From positions 1 through 64,000 of the forward strand of contig JARLGM010000012.1 in the NCBI GenBank assembly GCA_031292755.1: DNA of 64,000 nucleotides, written 5' to 3'. The DNA comes from Candidatus Sulfopaludibacter sp. (GTDB taxonomy: Bacteria; Acidobacteriota; Terriglobia; Bryobacterales; Bryobacteraceae). Position 1 is the stretch's first letter; every line of letters starts with the position of its first letter. The position numbers and the translations under genes were made by a program. Below the pieces are notes generated by a model. It searched no databases. It had not been told where the DNA came from and was given only the letters and a program-made list of their open reading frames with translations. Shown piece by piece: positions 8,427 to 16,846 of this stretch.

Positions 8427-9368
8427 ATGCTGCGCTATGATACCAGTGCCTTGCTTCGCATCTCCATTCCCGACGATTCCCCGCCCGTGCTGGCTTCAAG
8501 CGCCGTCTGGCGCGACCTTGCGGCGCGCGCGCAGCTGGATTATTACGACACGCTTCCCGGTTCGGAAGACCGCCTGATCGAGCGCATCGGGCCGGCCGAA
8601 GCGGTGCTCAATATCCGCGCCAGTTCGCGGTTCAGCGATGCGGTTATAGCGGCGTGTCCGCGCCTGCGGCTGCTCTCGGTATGGGGCACCGGCACGGATC
8701 ATGTCGATCTGGCGGCGGCCGCGCGCCGGGGCATCCGGGTGGCCACGACGCCCGGCGTATCCGCCGTTTCCATCGCCGAACATACACTGGCGCTGCTGTT
8801 GGCGGTGGCACGCCGCATTCCAGTTGCCGACGCGGCCACGCGGCGCGGCGAATGGCCGCGCGGCCAGTCCGTGGAACTGAACGGCAAGACGTGCGGAGTC
8901 CTGGGGCTGGGTGCGATCGGCCGGCAATTCGCCCGGCTAGCGGCGGGACTGGGCATGCGCGTCGTCGCGTGGACCCTCCATCCCCGGCCCGTCGAGGGTG
9001 TGGAACTGGTGGAACTGGACGAACTGTATCGCGCCAGCGACGTAGTCAGCGTCCATCTGCGGCTGTCGCCGCTGACTGAAAACTTCATCGGGGCGGCGCA
9101 ATTCGCGCTCATGAAACCGGGCGCGATTCTGATCAACACCGCGCGCGGCGCCATTGTGAACGAAGACGCGCTGGTGGAGGCGCTGGCGGCGAACCGGATT
9201 GCGGGAGCGGGCCTGGACGTGTTCGCGCGCGAGCCACTACCGCCGGGCCACGCATTGACGGCGCTCCCCAATACGGTGCTGACGCCGCACTGTGCCGGCA
9301 TCACGCCGGAGGCGCTGGAGGCGGGCCTGCGTATGGCGGTCGAGAATATCTGGCGATTCCTGGGATGA
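8427..9368 (+). CDS. D-2-hydroxyacid dehydrogenase (phosphoglycerate dehydrogenase-like)
   Basis: A 313-residue NAD-dependent D-2-hydroxyacid dehydrogenase. The split catalytic domain surrounds a Rossmann fold with GLGAIGR near residue 160. The active-site residues are visible: Arg in NTARGAIVNEDAL, Glu in DVFAREPLP and His in LTPHCAG. It is about 100 residues shorter than SerA enzymes with an ACT domain, so the substrate may be a small 2-keto acid and not phosphoglycerate. The start at 8427 is about 30 bp from the divergent VWFA gene; TACAGT lies 9 bp upstream and there is no clear ribosome binding site. The stop overlaps the start of the Hsp70-like gene (ATGA), so the two are coupled. Confidence 0.92.
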   Translation: MLRYDTSALLRISIPDDSPPVLASSAVWRDLAARAQLDYYDTLPGSEDRLIERIGPAEAVLNIRASSRFSDAVIAACPRLRLLSVWGTGTDHVDLAAAARRGIRVATTPGVSAVSIAEHTLALLLAVARRIPVADAATRRGEWPRGQSVELNGKTCGVLGLGAIGRQFARLAAGLGMRVVAWTLHPRPVEGVELVELDELYRASDVVSVHLRLSPLTENFIGAAQFALMKPGAILINTARGAIVNEDALVEALAANRIAGAGLDVFAREPLPPGHALTALPNTVLTPHCAGITPEALEAGLRMAVENIWRFLG

Positions 9369-10657
9369 AGGGAGACGGGGCCGCGGTTGGCATCGATTTT
9401 GGGACTACCAACAGCTCCGTGGGGCTCGCCACCGGCGGACCGGACGTGCGCCTGGTGCAATTCGCGCACGCCGGTGGAATCACGGAAGCGTACCGGTCGC
9501 TGTTGTACCTGGAAGAGCTCAAGGAGCGCGGACGAGTCACCCTGAAGAGCTGGACCGGGCCGCAGGGCATCGAACAGTATCTCGCCGCGGAGACGAAGGG
9601 GCGGCTGATCCAGTCGCTGAAGTCTTACCTGACCAGCCGGACCCTCACCAGCACGGAAGTGTTCGGGCGGAAGCTGAAGCTAGAAGAACTGATCGCGCGG
9701 ATTCTGGGCGATCTCCGGGTGCGGGCGGAGCACTACTTCGGCGCGCCGGTGCGTCACGCCATCTCGGGCCGTCCAGTGCGATTCGTGGGCGCGGAAACGG
9801 CAGCGGACGATGAGTATGCCGTATCGCGGCTACGCGCGGCATACCAGATCGCCGGGTATGAGTCGGTAGAGTTCGAGATGGAGCCTGTGGCGGCGGCCTA
9901 CTTCTACGAATCGACGCTGGACCACGACGAGCTGATCCTGATCGGCGATTTCGGCGGCGGCACCAGCGATTTCTCGCTCCTGCGCGTGGGGCCGGGCGTC
10001 CGCGGGCGGGGAAGGTCGCCGCGGGATTTCCTGGGGAACAGCGGCGTGGGGATTGCGGGCGACGCGTTCGATGCCCGGATTGTGCGCAACCTGGTGTCGC
10101 CGGAGTTGGGCGCGGGGTCGCAAGCCCGCTCCATGAACAAGATCCTGCCCGCGGTGCCGAACTGGGTGTACGCCAAGCTGGAGCGCTGGCATCACCTCTC
10201 GTTCCTGCGCACGCGGAAAGTGCTCAACATGCTGCACAGCTCTAAGGCGGAGGCGTTCGAGCCGGAGAAGATCGAGGCGCTGATTCATTTGATCCAGGAG
10301 GATCTGGGATACCATTTGCACGCGGCGGTGCAGCGGGTGAAATGCCGGCTTTCGGAAGTGGACGAGGCGGAGTTCCAATTTACCGATGGAGGGCTGGAGA
10401 TTCGCGCGGCGGTGAACCGCCGGGAGTTCGAGAGCTGGATTCAGGAAGAACTGGAGGCGATCGATCGCTGTGTGGGTTCGCTGCTGGAGACATCCGGAGC
10501 CGCTCCGGACGATGTGGATGTGGTGTTTCTGACGGGCGGGTCTTCGTTTGTTCCGGCCGTGCGCGCCATCTTCGAACGTCGCTTCGGGAAGCGCGTCCGC
10601 ACGGGCACGGAGTTCACGTCAGTAGCGCGGGGGTTGGCGCTTTCGACGTTGGACTAG
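9365..10657 (+). CDS. Hsp70-family ATPase lacking the substrate-binding domain (YegD-like)
   Basis: A 430-residue actin/Hsp70-fold ATPase. The nucleotide motifs are in order: phosphate 1 (GIDFGTTNSSVGLA, residues 9-22), phosphate 2 (IGDFGGGTSDFSLL, near 195) and the adenosine motif (VFLTGGSSFVPAV, near 385). There is no C-terminal peptide-binding domain, as in E. coli YegD, so it is probably not a classical chaperone. The start ATG overlaps the stop of the hydroxyacid dehydrogenase gene, which implies co-translation. The true DnaK partners GrpE and DnaJ are 50 kb away in this window. The role is unknown; the family assignment is secure. Confidence 0.92.
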   Translation: MKGDGAAVGIDFGTTNSSVGLATGGPDVRLVQFAHAGGITEAYRSLLYLEELKERGRVTLKSWTGPQGIEQYLAAETKGRLIQSLKSYLTSRTLTSTEVFGRKLKLEELIARILGDLRVRAEHYFGAPVRHAISGRPVRFVGAETAADDEYAVSRLRAAYQIAGYESVEFEMEPVAAAYFYESTLDHDELILIGDFGGGTSDFSLLRVGPGVRGRGRSPRDFLGNSGVGIAGDAFDARIVRNLVSPELGAGSQARSMNKILPAVPNWVYAKLERWHHLSFLRTRKVLNMLHSSKAEAFEPEKIEALIHLIQEDLGYHLHAAVQRVKCRLSEVDEAEFQFTDGGLEIRAAVNRREFESWIQEELEAIDRCVGSLLETSGAAPDDVDVVFLTGGSSFVPAVRAIFERRFGKRVRTGTEFTSVARGLALSTLD

Positions 10658-10767
10658 AACCAATGCTGTTCAGTTAAGCGTAGAGTCCAGACCTGAGCCA
10701 CACCGAACCCGTCATTTTGGGACTCCCGATCAGGCGTGCGAGGATCTTGAAGTGGTATTTTTCTCTT

Positions 10768-11130
10768 GTGGATGAAGCGCAACGGCTCCGCAGAGTAGTT
10801 CTGGAATCGCTCGACCGGGAGCAGGATGGCAAGGGCCTCGCCCGCCACGCTTATCGCAGCCGCACCCAGTTTTATCGATTGTTCCGGGCGATGATCGAGG
10901 AGACGCCGGTTGCCATGCGGCGCAGACTGCTTTTGGAAAGAGCGGCGTGGCAGTTGTCTCGCACACAACTCCCGGTGACCGAAATCAGTCTTAATGCCAA
11001 TTAAGGATCACTCGAAGCGTTCACGAGGGCGTTTCGCAAGGCGTTCCGCGTTTCGCCAAGCCTATATCGCCGTATCGGGGCGACGTACACTCATCTGCAC
11101 GCGACCAACGGAATTCACCACCATTCAGGT
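10768..11130 (+). pseudogene. AraC-family HTH regulator interrupted by an in-frame TAA
   Basis: The frame encodes an AraC/XylS DNA-binding domain: DEAQRLRRVVLESLD, the first helix-turn-helix (SRTQFYRLFRAMIEETP, RRRLLLERAAWQL), then the start of the second (VTEISLNAN). It stops at TAA 11002-11004. After the stop the same frame continues as GSLEAFTRAFRKAFRVSPSLYRR, the missing second helix of an AraC protein. The TAA sits where the family has an aromatic or glycine residue (usually GY-x-S), so one substitution from TAT or TAC explains it. The same frame then runs without another stop into the DinB domain at 11158. The likely start is GTG at 10768. Either the regulator is dead, or the base is an error and the gene is an intact AraC-DinB fusion. 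Confidence 0.7.
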
Positions 11131-11157
11131 AATGACACAAAAGGAGCCGGTCAATCG

Positions 11158-11685
11158 ATGGATCTCTTCGACATTTTCTCCGGCCAGGAGTCCTGGCACA
11201 CCCGGCGTCTTCCTGAGCTAGCGAAGACGCTAAACGATGAACAGCTTGACTGTCCGCTGGAAAACCAGGTGAAAGTCTTTCCGTGGGATGACCCGGATCG
11301 GAGTCTCCGCCAGATTCTGGAGCGGATGGTGCAAACCAAGGAAGTCTGGGCTGCAGCGCTTACCGGCGGTAGCATGCCCCCCCTGGACAATACTCCGCCT
11401 GCGGACCGAACTCCTTCCGCCATGCTGGCGCGTCTCGACCGAGCGGACGCCGGGTTCCATGGCGTGCTTACCGAAGTGCGCAATCGCAGTGCTTGGGACG
11501 ACACGTTTGTCGATGCGCTGTGCGAACCTCCGGAGACCTTCACCTTTGGCGGCATGTTCGCTCACGTGATTACGTTCAATGCCCACAGGCGGATGCTCGC
11601 AATGGACGCCCTGCGAGGCCTGGGAGTGAAGGTGGAAGGTTTTGGCTGTCCCAGCGAGTATGTCGCAAGCCTGGTAAAAGCGTAA
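11158..11685 (+). CDS. DinB-family protein (probable C-terminal half of an AraC-DinB fusion)
   Basis: A 175-residue DinB/YfiT-like four-helix-bundle protein (MDLFDIFSGQESWHTRRLPELAKTL, the ILERMVQTKEVW helix, then a helix with FAHVITFNAHRRMLAMDAL). Many members bind a metal through three histidines; here the clearest candidates are H in ESWHTRR, H in FAHVIT and H in NAHRRM. AAGGAG lies at 11141-11146, 11 bases before the ATG, so the domain could be made alone. It is in the same frame as the broken AraC domain upstream, and the linker HLHATNGIHHHS resembles linkers I know from AraC-DinB fusions. The function of such fusions is not established. Confidence 0.8.
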   Translation: MDLFDIFSGQESWHTRRLPELAKTLNDEQLDCPLENQVKVFPWDDPDRSLRQILERMVQTKEVWAAALTGGSMPPLDNTPPADRTPSAMLARLDRADAGFHGVLTEVRNRSAWDDTFVDALCEPPETFTFGGMFAHVITFNAHRRMLAMDALRGLGVKVEGFGCPSEYVASLVKA

Positions 11686-11740
11686 GAACAGTTACGGCAA
11701 CCACGCTTCCTCGTGAATAGTCGCCCGTCTTATGTAATGC

Positions 11741-12265
11741 TTACCGCTGGAACAGTTCCAGCGTGTCTCCGGGGTAGGTCACCCGGGCGTCCTCCACGTG
11801 GGCGAAGGCGGTCATTTTGTGCGGCGTCTTCGTCTGGATGCTCATAATGTGCTCGACGGGAATGCCGCGAGCGGTGAGTGCATCGGCAATCAGGGAGCGA
11901 TGGCACCGCCAGGGAACTGCTTCGGCGCACATGATGGCGACTCTGCCCGGCAGGGCGATCAGGGAGTCGAGACTGGAGGCGAACTCCGGCGTCTGCATGT
12001 AGTCGGCATAGCCGCGGAAGCTGGCGTTGCGCCAGCCCAGATTCGTGGAATCCTTGCGGGGATGGCGCAGGCCGCCCAGTCCGGGCATGTGCAGGTAGTC
12101 GATGCCGGCCGTCTGCAACGGGACCGGCAAGGCGTCGCGGTTGAATTGCGGATTGTGGCGTGACTTGGGGACGGTGCGCACATCCACCAGGGTCTCGACG
12201 CCATGCGCCCGCAGGATGGCGATGAAGTCCGCCGCGGACCGGTTGGAATGGCCCGCCGTCATCAT
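11741..12265 (-). CDS. DUF488 domain-containing protein
   Basis: A 174-residue DUF488 protein. The hallmarks are TAGHSNRSAADFIAIL at the start, VDVRTVPKSRHNPQFN, and the cysteine-rich segment IMCAEAVPWRCHRSLIADAL near residues 110-130. The biochemical role of DUF488 is not established. The start ATG overlaps the stop of the ClC gene (ATGA), making it the last gene of the marR-ClC-DUF488 operon. The coupling suggests it acts under the same signal as the channel. Confidence 0.9.
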   Translation of the reverse strand: MMTAGHSNRSAADFIAILRAHGVETLVDVRTVPKSRHNPQFNRDALPVPLQTAGIDYLHMPGLGGLRHPRKDSTNLGWRNASFRGYADYMQTPEFASSLDSLIALPGRVAIMCAEAVPWRCHRSLIADALTARGIPVEHIMSIQTKTPHKMTAFAHVEDARVTYPGDTLELFQR

Positions 12266-14082
12266 GCGGGGCGGGTTTCGCCGACCGTCTTCCGCGAGCT
12301 AAAAGGAAGGTGGATGCGCAGCACCCGTTCGCGCAAGCCTTCGTCTTCCAGCGCCCGGGTACGCGCGTGGAGCAGGTCGTGTAAAGCCACCATACCCACC
12401 AGTTTGCCACCGCCTTCACGGTCCACCACGGGGAACCGCGTGTAGCCGGATTCGGCCATGCGGTTTACCACCAGCCGTAATGGCTCGTCGGCATAGGCTA
12501 CCACGGGCTCTCCGGTGGCCACTTCCGACAGCGGGGTATTGCGAAACCGCCCGCCGGTCAACAGGGAATCTAGCCTGTTGCGCGTGATGGTGCCGCGCAG
12601 TTTGCCTTCCTGGTCTATTAAGGGATACAGTAACTGGCTCTTACGTTCGTTGCCGGCGTGCAGCGAATCGGCGAGGCTGGCCAGGGGCGTCTGGGCCGGT
12701 AGCGCGACAATGTTGGTGCGCATCACTTCCCGCACGGAGAGAATCTCCAGCGGGTCTACGGCATATTCACAACTCAGGTGATAGCCGCGGCGGGCCACCT
12801 TTTCGGTGAGGATGGAGCGGCGCAGCGTAAGCACGGTAAATCCATACGAGATGGTGACGGCCAGCAGCAGGGGCACCAGCATATTCATATCGTGCGTCAG
12901 TTCGAGGGCGAAAATGACGCCGGTGAACGGAGCACGCATGGTTCCGCCCAGCACGGCACCCATGCTGACCAGGGGCCAGAAGCCGGCGCCTTCGTGCGGC
13001 AGAAACATGGCGTCCATGCCTCCCAGCGCTCCGCCCATCATCAGTAGCGGAGCCAGCACCCCGCCGGAAGTTCCGGAGCCCAGGGAAACCGCCCATATCA
13101 CGGACTTTACCAGCAGGATCCCCAGTATCAGGCGGCGTGGAACATCGCCCTGCAAAAGAGCGCCGATCGTATCGTAGCCTACGCCCAGGGCCTGCGGAAA
13201 GATCAGCCCACCAAGGCCGATAACCAGGCCGCCGAGCGCGGGCCACCACATCCAGTGGATGGGCAGTTTCCGGAACAGGTCTTCGGAACCATAGACGGCC
13301 ATAGTCAGGATGGCCGAAAGTGCTCCCGCCAGGACGCCGGCTACGGCGCAGCCCAACAGACCCTGCGGCCCGATGAAGACCGGGTGCGCCGGTGTGGGAA
13401 ACAGGGGGCCGACCCCCAAAAGGTAACAGCGGGCGGCGGCCGCGGTGACGCTGGCCAGGGCCACCGGAATGAGACTGCGCGGCTTCCATTCGAATAGCAG
13501 TAGTTCCACGGCGAGGAGCACGGCGGCCACCGGCGCCGCGAATGTGGCCGACATGCCGGCGGCGGCGCCGGCTACCAGAAGCGTCTTCCGCTCCGAGGCA
13601 GTCAGCCGGAAGAGCTGGGCAATCATGGACCCGAATGCGCCGCCGGTCATAATGATCGGGCCTTCGGCCCCAAACGGCCCGCCGGACCCGATGGAGATGG
13701 CGCTGGAGAGCGGCTTGAGAATGGCTACTTTGGGCTCCAGCTTACTGCCGTTCATCAGGATAGCTTCGATGGCCTCGGGAATGCCGTGGCCGCGAATGCG
13801 ATCCGAACCATACCGGGCCATGAGTCCAATAACCAGCGCGCCGGCCACCGGCACCGCGACCTCCCAAAGGCCCAGATGGTTGGCGGCGGGCGATGACAGC
13901 GAACTGCTCCATCGTTGAAAAAAGAACAGGTTCGTGAAAATTCCGATCAGTTTGAGCAGCGCCAGAGCGATATAGGCGCTGGCGAAGCCAATGACGATGG
14001 CGAGCCCGGAAATGGTGAGCGCGCGAGGCGTCATGGTGAAATCGCCGAGTTCGTGTCTGATAACTTTCCGATGCATTTCCAA
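12262..14082 (-). CDS. ClC-type chloride channel/antiporter with C-terminal CBS pair
   Basis: A 606-residue membrane protein of the ClC family. Ten or more hydrophobic helices carry the anion-filter motifs GHGIPEAI (near residue 94), GSGGPFGAEGPI (near 128, the GxExP site with the gating glutamate) and the downstream GSGTSGGVLAPLL. After the membrane part, two CBS domains (about 445-590) would bind adenine nucleotides and gate transport. The first is SVREVMRTNIVALPAQTPLA; the second has ATGEPVVAYADEPLRLVVNRM and FPVVDREGGGKLVGMV. The gene lies 9 bp after the marR gene and shares its promoter. Whether it is a channel or a Cl-/H+ exchanger cannot be settled by eye. Confidence 0.93.
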   Translation of the reverse strand: MEMHRKVIRHELGDFTMTPRALTISGLAIVIGFASAYIALALLKLIGIFTNLFFFQRWSSSLSSPAANHLGLWEVAVPVAGALVIGLMARYGSDRIRGHGIPEAIEAILMNGSKLEPKVAILKPLSSAISIGSGGPFGAEGPIIMTGGAFGSMIAQLFRLTASERKTLLVAGAAAGMSATFAAPVAAVLLAVELLLFEWKPRSLIPVALASVTAAAARCYLLGVGPLFPTPAHPVFIGPQGLLGCAVAGVLAGALSAILTMAVYGSEDLFRKLPIHWMWWPALGGLVIGLGGLIFPQALGVGYDTIGALLQGDVPRRLILGILLVKSVIWAVSLGSGTSGGVLAPLLMMGGALGGMDAMFLPHEGAGFWPLVSMGAVLGGTMRAPFTGVIFALELTHDMNMLVPLLLAVTISYGFTVLTLRRSILTEKVARRGYHLSCEYAVDPLEILSVREVMRTNIVALPAQTPLASLADSLHAGNERKSQLLYPLIDQEGKLRGTITRNRLDSLLTGGRFRNTPLSEVATGEPVVAYADEPLRLVVNRMAESGYTRFPVVDREGGGKLVGMVALHDLLHARTRALEDEGLRERVLRIHLPFSSRKTVGETRPA

Positions 14083-14091
14083 CCTTTCGTG

Positions 14092-14538
14092 TTATCTGGC
14101 CGGCGCGTTGGCGGCCCACCCGTGAAGCAGGGAGCTCAGCGCGCTGACCAGGACGGGACCCGAGGCGCGCAGTTCCTGAAGGTGGACGTTGGACAGGCGC
14201 TTCAGCTTCTCGATACCTTCCGGCGTAAGGCGAACGCGCACCTGGCGCCGATCGCTCCCCGCGCGGATGCGCTGCACCAGGCCTCGCTCTGTCAAGCGAT
14301 CCACCAACCCCACCGCGCTGTGATGCTTGAGGAGCAGGTGCTCGGCCAGGTCGCCGATGGTCGGATCGGCGGGTCCAGTGTGGGGAGTGCGCCAGGCACG
14401 AATGGCCAGCATCATCTGATGTTGCTGCGGCTCCAGGCCCTCCGCGCGGGCGGCGTCTTCGCTGAAATGGAGAAATCGCCGGATCTGGTAACGAAACTGG
14501 CCAAGAGCGTGGTAATCGGAGAGGTGTAGATCTTCCAT
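14092..14538 (-). CDS. MarR-family transcriptional regulator
   Basis: A 148-residue winged-helix protein of the MarR family. The recognition region is TIGDLAEHLLLKHHSAVGLVDRLTERGLVQR, followed by the wing AGSDRRQVRVRLTPEGIEKL. It is the first gene of an operon with ClC and DUF488. A perfect 17-bp palindrome of MarR type lies 22 bp before its start, so it probably represses its own operon until a ligand releases it. I see no obvious redox cysteine, so a small-molecule ligand (possibly an organic acid or phenol) is more likely than peroxide sensing. Confidence 0.93.
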   Translation of the reverse strand: MEDLHLSDYHALGQFRYQIRRFLHFSEDAARAEGLEPQQHQMMLAIRAWRTPHTGPADPTIGDLAEHLLLKHHSAVGLVDRLTERGLVQRIRAGSDRRQVRVRLTPEGIEKLKRLSNVHLQELRASGPVLVSALSSLLHGWAANAPAR

Positions 14539-14559
14539 GAGGTGTTTAACTGCTTTATT

Positions 14560-14576
14560 ATATCGTATTACGATAT
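14560..14576. promoter_or_regulatory. Perfect palindromic MarR operator
   Basis: ATATCGTATTACGATAT is an 8-1-8 perfect inverted repeat, 22 bp upstream of the marR start and within its likely promoter. Its length and symmetry match known MarR operators such as TATCGTAATACGATA. This is the best-supported regulatory site in the window. Confidence 0.8.
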
Positions 14577-14608
14577 TTATTTGCAGGGAAAATGTACGCG
14601 GTATTGGT

Positions 14609-14617
14609 AAGTACTCC
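14609..14617. promoter_or_regulatory. AAGTACTCC motif, one of three in nearby intergenic regions
   Basis: AAGTACTCC lies between marR and the small gene at 14735. Its complement GGAGTACTT recurs at 16800-16808, and GGAGTACTC is at 17386-17394, each shortly before a small gene. A shared regulator site is possible. Confidence 0.25.
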
Positions 14618-14734
14618 TACTGATAAAGGAAAAATCCTGGAACGTACCAGATTTCCCTTGATTCCGGACGAAAAAGTGTTTATCCTGACATTTCGCTCGG
14701 AAACACCTTAATACTGACTAGGAAACTCCTGATC

Positions 14735-14944
14735 ATGACTCCCATTCCGCTTCCTGCTGCCGATGCTTCTGAACGTAGCCGCCTGCTTGTTGTGGATGTG
14801 ATTCGCCGTCGCGCTTTACAGCGTCTGTATGAGCGACGCGAGGCCGTCGATCTCCTGATTCAGTCCCTGGAGGACTACCAGCGGACGCACGGATCTGGTA
14901 CTAGAAGGCCTGTGAGTTTTAGCGCCGCACGGAAGTGCTCGTAA
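14735..14944 (+). CDS. Small helical protein of unknown function
   Basis: A 69-residue protein, rich in Arg, Leu and Glu, with a predicted helix SRLLVVDVIRRRALQRLYERREAVDLLIQSLEDYQ (residues 14-48). AGGAAA precedes the ATG by about 10 bases. Its 3' end overlaps the convergent response regulator by 26 bp. The helix plus charged ends is reminiscent of the small proteins encoded nearby at 16847 and 17455, but I cannot name a family. It may be real because the reading frame has coding-like third-position bias and its own intergenic promoter region; translation is not proven. Confidence 0.5.
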   Translation: MTPIPLPAADASERSRLLVVDVIRRRALQRLYERREAVDLLIQSLEDYQRTHGSGTRRPVSFSAARKCS

Positions 14945-15581
14945 GGTTCCGTTCGATCGCAAACTTCACCAGTCCGACCAAGTCGTGGACATTGAGCTTG
15001 CGCATGAGGCTGGCGCGGTAGGTGTCTACGGTCTTGGGGCTGATATCCAGAAGTTCGGCGATATCTTTCGCGCGCAGTCCGTTCACCAGGTAAGAGAAAA
15101 CTTCCATCTCCCGGGGGCTCAGCAACGCCAGCGGGTCTTCCGAAGGACCCCGGTCGGCGCGGGTAAAGAGTCCGGCGCCGCGGAGTTGGGGGGCGACGTA
15201 AACGCCTCCGTCGCGAACGAAGCTGATAGCGGCTATCAAATGGCGGGCCTCACCGTCCTTCAGCAGGTAAGCATCGGCGCCGGCGCGCAAGGCGTCGAGC
15301 ACGGTAGACTCGTCACGGCTGATCGACAGAATCATGAGTTTGGCGGTACAACCCTTGGCGCGCAGGCGGCGAATGACCTCCACCCCGGTCATCATCGGCA
15401 TATCCAGGTCCAGGATGGCGAAATCCGGCTTCAGGTTGAGAACCATGTCGATAGCCGAGGGACCGTCGGCGCATTGACCCAAAACATTCATGCCGTTGGC
15501 CGCGCACAGGGCCACAAAGCCCTCGCGTACGATCGCATGATCGTCGGCCAGAACTACCGTGATTGGCTGCAATTCCTGCAT
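14919..15581 (-). CDS. NarL/FixJ-type response regulator
   Basis: A 220-residue response regulator. The receiver domain (residues 7-125) has the acidic pair DD in VLADDHAIV, the phosphoacceptor Asp in AILDLDMPMMTG and the Lys in YLLKDGEA. The C-terminal LuxR-type HTH reads LSPREMEVFSYLVNGLRAKDIAELLDISPKTVDTYRASLMRKL. The start at 15581 is chosen because AAGGAG precedes it by 5 bases and the receiver begins there. It is followed upstream by its probable cognate kinase, 86 bp away in the same direction. Targets are unknown. Confidence 0.93.
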   Translation of the reverse strand: MQELQPITVVLADDHAIVREGFVALCAANGMNVLGQCADGPSAIDMVLNLKPDFAILDLDMPMMTGVEVIRRLRAKGCTAKLMILSISRDESTVLDALRAGADAYLLKDGEARHLIAAISFVRDGGVYVAPQLRGAGLFTRADRGPSEDPLALLSPREMEVFSYLVNGLRAKDIAELLDISPKTVDTYRASLMRKLNVHDLVGLVKFAIERNLTSTSVRR

Positions 15582-15667
15582 GTTACTCCTTCGGTCGCGG
15601 TGGGCAGGGAAAGCTCGAAGCGGCAGGCAAGTCGGATTCCCGGCGAATGGCCCCGTTTCCTGTCCGT

Positions 15668-16648
15668 TCAAGCATCGGCCGGCAAATAGGGCGCGGTAAC
15701 TTCCAGTTTAGTACCACTCGGTCCGCTTGCGATCTCCAATTTTCCGCCTACGGCAAGCGCCTGGTCGCGAATGGAACGTAAGCCGATCCCGGCGGCGATA
15801 CTGGCGGGCGCGGCGAGCAAGGCCGCGAAGTCGAAGCCCACCCCGTCATCACGAACCACCAGCGCGACTCCCAACTCGCCCGGTTCCAAGGTAATGGTGA
15901 CGCGGGTTGCCTGGGCGTGTCGCATTAAATTCGAAAGTGCTTCCTGCGCCGCGCGGTACAGGAGAACCTTCACCTCGAGCGCCGGCTCCTGCGCCAGGGG
16001 GAGCAACTCCAGGGTGGCCTCGAAGCGCTGGGGAACGCCGCTGGCTTCCCATAGCTGGCGGAGCGCTGCTTCCAGCGTCAGCCTTTGCCATTCCGGTGGA
16101 TGTAGGCGTTTGGAGACAGTTCGGACCTGTTCCAGCGCGTCGGCAGCCAGGTTGGAAATATGCACCAGGGCCTGCTGCACCAGGGGCGACGGTCCGGGAA
16201 GTTGGGCGGCAATAACTTCCAGTTGCATCCGAATCGCGGCCAATAGCTGGCCGACTCCGGTGTGCAATTCCCGGCCCAGGCGCTGCCGCTCCAATTCCAG
16301 TTGCCGGATGGTGGCCGCCCCTCCCGAACGGCGGAGCTTCCGGGTTCGCGTCGAAAGGCTGCGCTCCACACGTTGGAGCTCGAAATAATGGCGAAGAAAA
16401 TCGCTTTGCACCCGGAGCAGGGCAGCGCCCCCGGCATCCGGCTCGGTCTCGGAGACCTGCCCGCTCAGCAGAAGCCGGTCGTGAGCCGTCCAGACGCGGG
16501 TGAAGTGAAACGTCGCGTAGGAATAGTCCGGAAAGGCTGCGATGGCCGCAGAGAGGCTTCCGGCCTCACCTATGGCGGTACGCGTCTGGTCGCTCATCCA
16601 GACGATCTGGCCATTCAGGTCGCATTCCAGCAGCAAGGGAGCACTCAC
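15668..16648 (-). CDS. Soluble histidine kinase (HisKA_3 type) with PAS-like sensor
   Basis: A 326-residue histidine kinase without membrane helices. Residues 1-90 look like a PAS domain (LLLECDLNGQIVWMSDQTRTAIG). The dimerisation box has the phospho-His in LELERQRLGRELHTGVGQLL near residue 130, as in NarX/LiaS kinases. The ATP domain has the N box AAQEALSNLMRHA and the G box DDGVGFDF with GIGLRSIRDQA. It sits upstream of its NarL-type regulator in the same orientation. A cytoplasmic signal is expected since there is no membrane part. Confidence 0.92.
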   Translation of the reverse strand: MSAPLLLECDLNGQIVWMSDQTRTAIGEAGSLSAAIAAFPDYSYATFHFTRVWTAHDRLLLSGQVSETEPDAGGAALLRVQSDFLRHYFELQRVERSLSTRTRKLRRSGGAATIRQLELERQRLGRELHTGVGQLLAAIRMQLEVIAAQLPGPSPLVQQALVHISNLAADALEQVRTVSKRLHPPEWQRLTLEAALRQLWEASGVPQRFEATLELLPLAQEPALEVKVLLYRAAQEALSNLMRHAQATRVTITLEPGELGVALVVRDDGVGFDFAALLAAPASIAAGIGLRSIRDQALAVGGKLEIASGPSGTKLEVTAPYLPADA

Positions 16649-16776
16649 GAGGGTATCTTTTATCTTGAGAATTGGACCCGGCTCAACGAGCCGCGGCTAA
16701 CCGGAAATCTCCTGGTTTAGCGGATCTTTCCTAGTTAGAATGCCAGCATCGCTAACCTCCTGCAATCGCGGTACGT

Positions 16777-16799
16777 ACTTAGTACTGTTATAACTAAGT
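16777..16799. promoter_or_regulatory. Inverted repeat ACTTAGT-N9-ACTAAGT
   Basis: Two perfect 7-bp arms flank nine bases, in the gap between the histidine kinase and the small coiled-coil gene at 16847. A GGAGTACTT motif follows immediately (16800-16808). This could be an operator for either divergent gene. Confidence 0.35.
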
Positions 16800-16846
16800 G
16801 GAGTACTTGCAAGGAGTTCTGCATCCGTATTATAAGTGAATCACCG

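Noticed and set aside
16795-16820. Possible sigma-54 promoter near TGGAGTACTTGCA
   Set aside because: The distance between the GG and GC elements is too short for a -24/-12 promoter.
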